NCBI RefSeq assembly: GCF_914767665.1
Contig: NC_059503.1
Location: forward strand, 20,894,001 to 20,958,000
DNA from: Harmonia axyridis
Taxonomy: Eukaryota > Arthropoda > Insecta > Coleoptera > Coccinellidae
DNA length: 64,000 nucleotides
Direction: 5' to 3'
Shown: positions 58,596-64,000 of the stretch, piece after piece
How the letters are laid out: each line of letters begins with the position of its first letter
Position numbering within the stretch: position 1 is the first letter of the stretch
Made by a program: the position numbers and the translations under genes
Notes under the pieces: generated by a model
The model's database searches: none
Told to the model about the DNA's origin: nothing
What the model saw: only the letters and a program-made list of their open reading frames with translations

Positions 58596-61500
58596 ATGAC
58601 GGATTTCAAACTGAAGAGAGCTAAGTTCGCGAGAACATCGTGTATAGGTGAATTAGCTTCACTATTGGATTTGGCCAATAAAGCAACAACAGATTCTAAT
58701 CTCAGAACCTCGTTTAGAATTCGTTTTACCGAGATAGATGATGTTCGCGAAGAGTTTAATAAACAACACCAAACTGTAACTTCAATCTTGTTACAAGGTG
58801 AAGATACTGATCTCGATTCAGAAGAAGCAATAAAACGTGAATTTCAAAATGATTATTTTTCTGTCAAAACTATTTATACTCAATTATTTGATCCAAATGA
58901 AAAATCTTTGAATGAATCGACGCAATCTGTTTTGACACGCAAGCAGAGTCTTGCTTCTTGCTTTCCTCATTCCTTAACTCCTAACATTCGACTTCCGCAA
59001 ATAGAAATAAAAAAGTTCAGAGGAGATTATACGCAATTTGCTACATTTTTGGATGTATTTGACGCCCTTGTTCATAACAATCAATCGCTCACTGAAATTG
59101 AAAAGTTCAATTATTTGATATCCTCGTTAGAAGGACCGCCTCTATCTTTAGTTCGCACATTGCCGATGACTTCTGATAATTATCAGATCGCTTATGACTC
59201 GCTGGTCAATAGATTTTCCAATGAAAGGTTGAGAGCCCAAGCTCATTGGAACGCAATAGAAAGCACAGGCAAAATCAATTGTAATAATCAAACCGCACTT
59301 CGCAATTTACTAAGTACATTCACTGAAAATTTGGCCGCACTAAAAAACATGAATTTTCCTGTAGAATCTTGGGACTTTATCGTGTTTATGCTCTTGATAA
59401 AACGCTTGGATAATTCAACTATCGCACGCTTCGAACTTGAAAATGGTTCCTCTATGATTCCCGAATTCAAGACTCTACTTGAATTTCTCAATAAATATTG
59501 TATTGCAATGGACACTCTGGGTACATCCCATAATTCTAATAATACCAGAACGGGTGATTCAAATAGTTCTTCCAATTCAAAACAACGCATAGGAACCTAT
59601 TTCTCTAACGACAATAAGAATCAACGCTCAAAATCCACTTGTACGCTTTGTAATCAAGACCATTCGCTTCTCTCATGTTCAAAATTTATTGAAAAAACTC
59701 CCCAAGAACGTCATTCATTCGCCAAGCAGAAACATCTATGTTTCAATTGTTTGAGTAACATACATGATTTGCGATCTTGCAAGTCTGTGAATACGTGTCG
59801 AAAATGTCATCAACGACATCACACCTTGTTGCACCTTGCACGGCCCTCCAGTGAAACTTCCGCTGGATCAGAGGAACCTCCTTCTACCTCTTCTGATTGG
59901 GCAGTTTTGTCAGCATCCGCTGGTGTCTCTCATAAAACACCTACAGTTCTATTGTCCACCGCGTTAATTGAAGTCAGAGATAATTTTGGAATGTTTCATC
60001 GTTTTCGTTGCTTGATTGACAGTGGATCCATGTCTTCTTTCATAACTCGAAAGGCTGCGAATTTGTTAGGTTTACCCCGGCACAAACTTGATGTTGAGGT
60101 AAAAGGTCTTAATTCCATGAAAATGAACGCTTCTTATGGTTCTTTAGTTTTAATGTTTCGCCCATGTAAATTGAATGGTCCTGTTTTGTTGACAGACGCA
60201 ATAATTTTAGACAGAATTTGTGATGAGATACCTTCTCATCCGATTCCTGTTTCCGCTTGGTCCCATTTAGCGCACATAAAATTAGCCGACGAATCCTTCC
60301 ATACCCCTGGTAAGATTGATATTTTATTAGGCGCAGATGTTTTTTCGAAAATCATGTTGACTGAACAGATAATTGGAAAACCTGGTCAAATTGACGCTAT
60401 GAACACCATTTTCGGTTATATTTTAATGGGGAAGTTCTATTGTAAATCAAAACCATCTATATCAACATTTTTAACTTCATGTTCAGATTTCTCCACAGAT
60501 ATTTCTCTGCAAAAATTTTGGGAACTTGACTCCTTGCCTTCAGTAGAACCGATATCCCCTGATAACAAACTATGTGATCAGATATTTTCCGATCAACACT
60601 ATCGCGACAGCGAGGGTAGATACGTCGTTTCGCTTCCATTTCGCAGTTGTTTGCCGCAGTTTACTGGAATGCGTGAACTGGCGCTGCAAAGGTTCTTTAC
60701 TCTTGAACGAAGACTTTTGAAAACGCCCGATTTGTATAAATTATATGTTGAGTTTATGCGGGATTATCTTGAATCCAATCATATGGAGATTATTCCTTAC
60801 GACTGCATTAATCGAAACTCATATTATCTTCCTCATCACTGCGTTGTAAAAGCTCAGAATAGTCAGAGTAAAATTCGTGTAGTATTCAATGCTTCCGCAA
60901 AATCTCCTTGTTCTGAAGAAGGTTCACTAAATGATCATCTTCTTACCGGGAAGAAACTTCAAAGGGATATAATTTCGATTTTACTTCGTTTTCGGTTGCA
61001 TGAATATACAGTATGCGCCGATATCCGACAGATGTATCGCATGATTCGTATAAGGCCAGACCATGCAGATTATCAACGCATTATTTGGAGGTTTTCAGTC
61101 GATGAGGCACCTCAAGACTATAGGTTACTCACAGTAACGTATGGTGTAAATAGTGCCCCATATCTAGCATTGCGCACCCTCATTCAGTTAACTGATGATG
61201 AGGGTCCTAAATTTCCTTTGGCTTCAAAAGCACTACTCGAAAATACGTATGTTGATGATATCGTTGCTGGCAGTTCGTCGTTGGAAGGAGCCAAACTGTT
61301 GCTCCAGCAACTAGTTGAACTTTTGAATAGGGGTAATTTCGAAATTAGAAAATTTTCTTCCAATTGCCCTTCCGTTTTGGCAGGAATACCGTCTTCACAT
61401 ATGTCAGCTGATCCTCTGACATTTGACCAGGAAGATGAACACTTTTCTTTGAAGATTTTGGGTTTGCAATGGGACCCAAAGGGAGATTGTTTTCGCTTCA

Positions 61501-63770
61501 GCTTTGAACCCTTGAATAAATCTTCTACAAAGCGACACTTACTTTCCCAAATAGCTCGCATCTATGATCCCATAGGTTTTTTAGCTCCAGTGACTTTTCT
61601 CCTGAAGCACCTCTTGCAAAGAGTCTGGTCGTCAGGTATTGATTGGGATGATGAACTTCCTCCAGATATCGCTAGAGTCTGGGATGCATTCAAATCCCAA
61701 ATTCAGATCCTATCCTCGATCACCATTCCTCGCAAACTTCTCTCCCCGAAAGCCAAGTCTTACCAACTCGTAGGATTTTGTGACGCCTCTGAGAGGGGTT
61801 ACTGCGCCGTGGTTTATAATCGTATGATTGATGACAACGATCAACCAAATAATAATTTTTTATGCGCAAAAACTAAAGTTTCTCCTCTGAAACGAATAAC
61901 AATTCCGCGTCTTGAATTGTGCGGTGCTGTACTGCTAGCCAAGCTCCTCTCATATTGCCTTCACGTATTTCGGGATTCTATAGATTTTTGTAAAGTTTAC
62001 GCTTTCACGGATTCCCAAATCACATTAGATTGGATCAAGGGATCACCACATCGGTGGCCTACATTTGTAGCCAACAGAGTAGCTCACATCCAGGAGAAGG
62101 TACCTAGTGCTTCGTGGTATCACATTGACTCCAAAAATAACCCCGCTGATGCCGGGTCCAGAGGGTTATTGCCTTCAGAATTCGCCTATCAGTCCATTTG
62201 GTTTGATGGACCTCAATTATTGCACACGCCTTCAAGCTCATTTCCTGTTAATATCGATATTGATGTGACCACTCAACAGAACATTAATAATTTTTGCTCG
62301 AAACTTTCAGATAAATCTGCCCAGAATATTATAATTTCTTTACTCGATAGTATTTCTTCGTTGACCAGAATTCAAAGAATTCTCGCATATGTTCTTCGCT
62401 TCACGCATAACGCTAAAAAAGAGAGTGATAAACTGTCTGGAAATCTCACACTCCTTGAGCTAAATGAATCATTGTTTCAATTAGTCAGAGTCACGCAACA
62501 ACATGCCTTTTCAACCGAAGTTAAAGGGAACACTTTTCCCAAACATTGGCAAAAATTGAAAATTTTTCTTGATGAACGAGGTATATTAAGAGTAGGAGGC
62601 AGGATTGATTCATCCTCGTTATCTTTCGAGTCAAAACACCCAATGCTTTTACCTAAAAAGAGTCGTTTGACAGCACTTGTCGTTGATATGTACCATAAAA
62701 AATATTTACATGCAGGACTTCGCACTCTTAGATTTCTGATTGCTCAAAGATTTTGGATCATCAGTGGTAGAAAGGCCATTTCTTCGGTTTTGAATAGGTG
62801 TTTAAAATGTTTCAAAATTCGGCCCAAGCCATATCAACCCCCTATGGGTGCACTTCCAAAACCACGGATTTCTGAAGTTAAACCTTTCAGTAATTGTGGA
62901 GTAGATTTCGCAGGTCCTTACTCTATAACTATAGGTCGACATCGTGGTGTCAAAACGGTGAAGGCTTATGTATGTTTATTTGTTTGTTTCGCTACAAAGG
63001 CCCTCCATTTAGAATTGGCAACCGATTTGTCCACTGAGACATTTCTATCCGCTCTCCAAAGACTTATTGCGCGACGAGGAAGAATAAGTCATTTATATTC
63101 TGACTGTGGTACTAATTTTGTCGGTGCCAATCGAGAAATAATCAATTTGATGAAAGATTCTGCTGAAAGGGAGCACATACAGTGGCATTTCAACCCCCCT
63201 TCAGCTCCGCATATGGGTGGTTTATGGGAAGCAGGTGTCAAATCTGTGAAAACCCATTTGAGCAGAGTTATAGGAGCTCAAATTCTCACATATGAGGAGT
63301 TTTATACGGTTCTTTGTCTCATCGAGGCTATATTGAACTCTCGCCCGCTAGAAGCATTGTCTTCAGACCCAGAAGATGTGTCCGCCCTTTCACCTGGTCA
63401 TTTCCTTACCCTTGAACCACTTAATGCCCTTCCTTATCCCGATATTACCCAACTTCCCTTGAACCGCCTTAGTCGTTGGCAATGTCTCCAGCGAATTCAA
63501 CAAGATTTTTGGAAACGTTGGCAACGTGAATACCTGCACACTTTGCAGCAATGTTCCAAATGGTACACGCCGGACAATAATCCTCCTAAACTTGGAGATT
63601 TAGTGCTCATCAAAGATGAGAGGCTTCCTCCTTGCCAATGGGCACTTGGACGAATTTCATCTCTGTCCAATGCAATCGATGGACGTTCCCGCATCGCCAC
63701 TGTTAAAACCCGATCTGGTTTCTTGAAGAGACCGGTTGTTAAACTTTTCCCTTTGCCTGTTGAAATTTGA
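58596..63770 (+). CDS. gag-pol: BEL/Pao retrotransposon Gag-Pol polyprotein (1724 residues)
   Basis: One uninterrupted frame encodes the whole Gag-Pol. Gag of the DUF1759 type covers about residues 1-340. Zinc-knuckle-like Cys/His clusters lie at about 349-410 (CTLCNQDH; CFNCLSNIHDLRSC; CRKCHQRH). The aspartic protease has LIDSG at about 472-476. Reverse transcriptase has ADIRQMYRMIRI near 807 and the catalytic YVDD near 884. RNase H has GFCDASERGY near 1059 and FTDSQ near 1136. The integrase has an HKKYLH...CLKC zinc region near 1365-1400 and acidic residues in VDFAGPY (about 1436), SDCGTNF (about 1502) and GGLWEAG (about 1543). A DUF5641-like C-terminus follows. No envelope ORF follows. The order and fused single frame are those of BEL/Pao elements. 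All key motifs look intact, so the coding part may be functional, although the 5' LTR is damaged. Confidence 0.95.
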   Translation: MTDFKLKRAKFARTSCIGELASLLDLANKATTDSNLRTSFRIRFTEIDDVREEFNKQHQTVTSILLQGEDTDLDSEEAIKREFQNDYFSVKTIYTQLFDPNEKSLNESTQSVLTRKQSLASCFPHSLTPNIRLPQIEIKKFRGDYTQFATFLDVFDALVHNNQSLTEIEKFNYLISSLEGPPLSLVRTLPMTSDNYQIAYDSLVNRFSNERLRAQAHWNAIESTGKINCNNQTALRNLLSTFTENLAALKNMNFPVESWDFIVFMLLIKRLDNSTIARFELENGSSMIPEFKTLLEFLNKYCIAMDTLGTSHNSNNTRTGDSNSSSNSKQRIGTYFSNDNKNQRSKSTCTLCNQDHSLLSCSKFIEKTPQERHSFAKQKHLCFNCLSNIHDLRSCKSVNTCRKCHQRHHTLLHLARPSSETSAGSEEPPSTSSDWAVLSASAGVSHKTPTVLLSTALIEVRDNFGMFHRFRCLIDSGSMSSFITRKAANLLGLPRHKLDVEVKGLNSMKMNASYGSLVLMFRPCKLNGPVLLTDAIILDRICDEIPSHPIPVSAWSHLAHIKLADESFHTPGKIDILLGADVFSKIMLTEQIIGKPGQIDAMNTIFGYILMGKFYCKSKPSISTFLTSCSDFSTDISLQKFWELDSLPSVEPISPDNKLCDQIFSDQHYRDSEGRYVVSLPFRSCLPQFTGMRELALQRFFTLERRLLKTPDLYKLYVEFMRDYLESNHMEIIPYDCINRNSYYLPHHCVVKAQNSQSKIRVVFNASAKSPCSEEGSLNDHLLTGKKLQRDIISILLRFRLHEYTVCADIRQMYRMIRIRPDHADYQRIIWRFSVDEAPQDYRLLTVTYGVNSAPYLALRTLIQLTDDEGPKFPLASKALLENTYVDDIVAGSSSLEGAKLLLQQLVELLNRGNFEIRKFSSNCPSVLAGIPSSHMSADPLTFDQEDEHFSLKILGLQWDPKGDCFRFSFEPLNKSSTKRHLLSQIARIYDPIGFLAPVTFLLKHLLQRVWSSGIDWDDELPPDIARVWDAFKSQIQILSSITIPRKLLSPKAKSYQLVGFCDASERGYCAVVYNRMIDDNDQPNNNFLCAKTKVSPLKRITIPRLELCGAVLLAKLLSYCLHVFRDSIDFCKVYAFTDSQITLDWIKGSPHRWPTFVANRVAHIQEKVPSASWYHIDSKNNPADAGSRGLLPSEFAYQSIWFDGPQLLHTPSSSFPVNIDIDVTTQQNINNFCSKLSDKSAQNIIISLLDSISSLTRIQRILAYVLRFTHNAKKESDKLSGNLTLLELNESLFQLVRVTQQHAFSTEVKGNTFPKHWQKLKIFLDERGILRVGGRIDSSSLSFESKHPMLLPKKSRLTALVVDMYHKKYLHAGLRTLRFLIAQRFWIISGRKAISSVLNRCLKCFKIRPKPYQPPMGALPKPRISEVKPFSNCGVDFAGPYSITIGRHRGVKTVKAYVCLFVCFATKALHLELATDLSTETFLSALQRLIARRGRISHLYSDCGTNFVGANREIINLMKDSAEREHIQWHFNPPSAPHMGGLWEAGVKSVKTHLSRVIGAQILTYEEFYTVLCLIEAILNSRPLEALSSDPEDVSALSPGHFLTLEPLNALPYPDITQLPLNRLSRWQCLQRIQQDFWKRWQREYLHTLQQCSKWYTPDNNPPKLGDLVLIKDERLPPCQWALGRISSLSNAIDGRSRIATVKTRSGFLKRPVVKLFPLPVEI

Positions 63771-64000
63771 TAGGCACCTATATTAATTGTGGTTAATAAA
63801 TTAATTTTTTTTTCTCTCTCAATTTTTTTTTATAATTAAGTCGCACCTAATGCAGTTTTGGAAAACCAATGTTATGTACGGTATTTATTTTTTTTTCTCT
63901 TTATTTTTATCTTTCATTCATTTTCCATTTTTCGCGCCCGGAGAATGTTTGTGCAAGAAACAGTTATGAAGTTCGAGCGACCGCGAAGTATCATAGGATT
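61939..64000 (+). repeat. Right arm of the inverted duplication, continues past the window
   Basis: Contains the last third of the gag-pol frame, its 3' untranslated DNA and the start of the 3' LTR. It mirrors 56230-58291 without gaps. Confidence 0.95.
63870..64000 (+). repeat. Start of the BEL/Pao 3' LTR (cut by window end)
   Basis: After the stop codon there are about 100 bp of AT-rich DNA, then TGTTATGTACGG, a plausible LTR start (TGTT) preceded by GGAAAACCAA. No clear polypurine tract is seen, so the border is tentative. The mirrored position in the inverted copy is 56360. Confidence 0.4.

Overview
The window looks like insect nuclear DNA, possibly a beetle. It is AT-rich, has no bacterial-style operons, and is dense with mariner, Tc1/IS630-like, CR1/Jockey-like LINE and BEL/Pao elements plus many short inverted-repeat elements. 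Only the class of animal is inferred; nothing fixes the species.

Host gene. I find one convincing host gene, on the minus strand. Three exon-like segments have proper acceptors and donors and mutually compatible phases: 55894-55985 (30 whole codons, ends in phase 1), 9830-10179 (116 codons, enters in phase 1, ends in phase 0) and 6213-6408 (65 codons, enters in phase 0, ends in phase 1). Joined, they read as a polar Ser/Gly/His/Pro/Glu-rich protein segment that I do not recognise; it could be a cytoplasmic tail or other disordered region. The gene continues beyond the window in the 5' direction (above 55985) and the 3' direction (below 6213). If the 55.9 kb and 10.2 kb segments are adjacent exons, they enclose an intron of about 45.7 kb, which holds most of the window.

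Regions. 1-6.2 kb: intron with a foldback element (1298-1980), a TATA-plus-hairpin site (2520-2547) and a perfect small hairpin (4239-4274). 6.4-9.8 kb: intron with a LINE reverse-transcriptase fragment and a GGCCG-ended inverted-repeat element. 13.2-17.8 kb: a pair of 411-bp direct repeats and two decayed mariners. 19-23.8 kb: a LINE tail, an internally deleted Tc1-like element with both ends, and an intact mariner with perfect 32-bp ends and an uninterrupted 345-residue transposase. 29.4-38.1 kb: the densest part, with foldback elements, a decayed mariner, LINE remains duplicated at about 1.3 kb spacing, and an IS630-like element opened by later insertions. 41-47.7 kb: two more decayed IS630-like copies, a large foldback element with internal tandem units, and a 13-bp-TIR element. 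52.9-53.6 kb: another TACAGGGTG element. 56.2-64 kb: a coding-complete BEL/Pao gag-pol ORF (1724 residues) facing an inverted partial copy of its own 3' half. The arms are about 2.06 kb and identical in all translated segments compared; they run off the window end.

No tRNA, rRNA, CRISPR or prokaryotic feature was seen. I found no coherent new gene system. The most unusual structures are the BEL/Pao inverted duplication, the nested insertions at 35.6-38.1 kb, and a MITE whose 8-bp target duplication is confirmed by an unfilled paralogous site in the same window.
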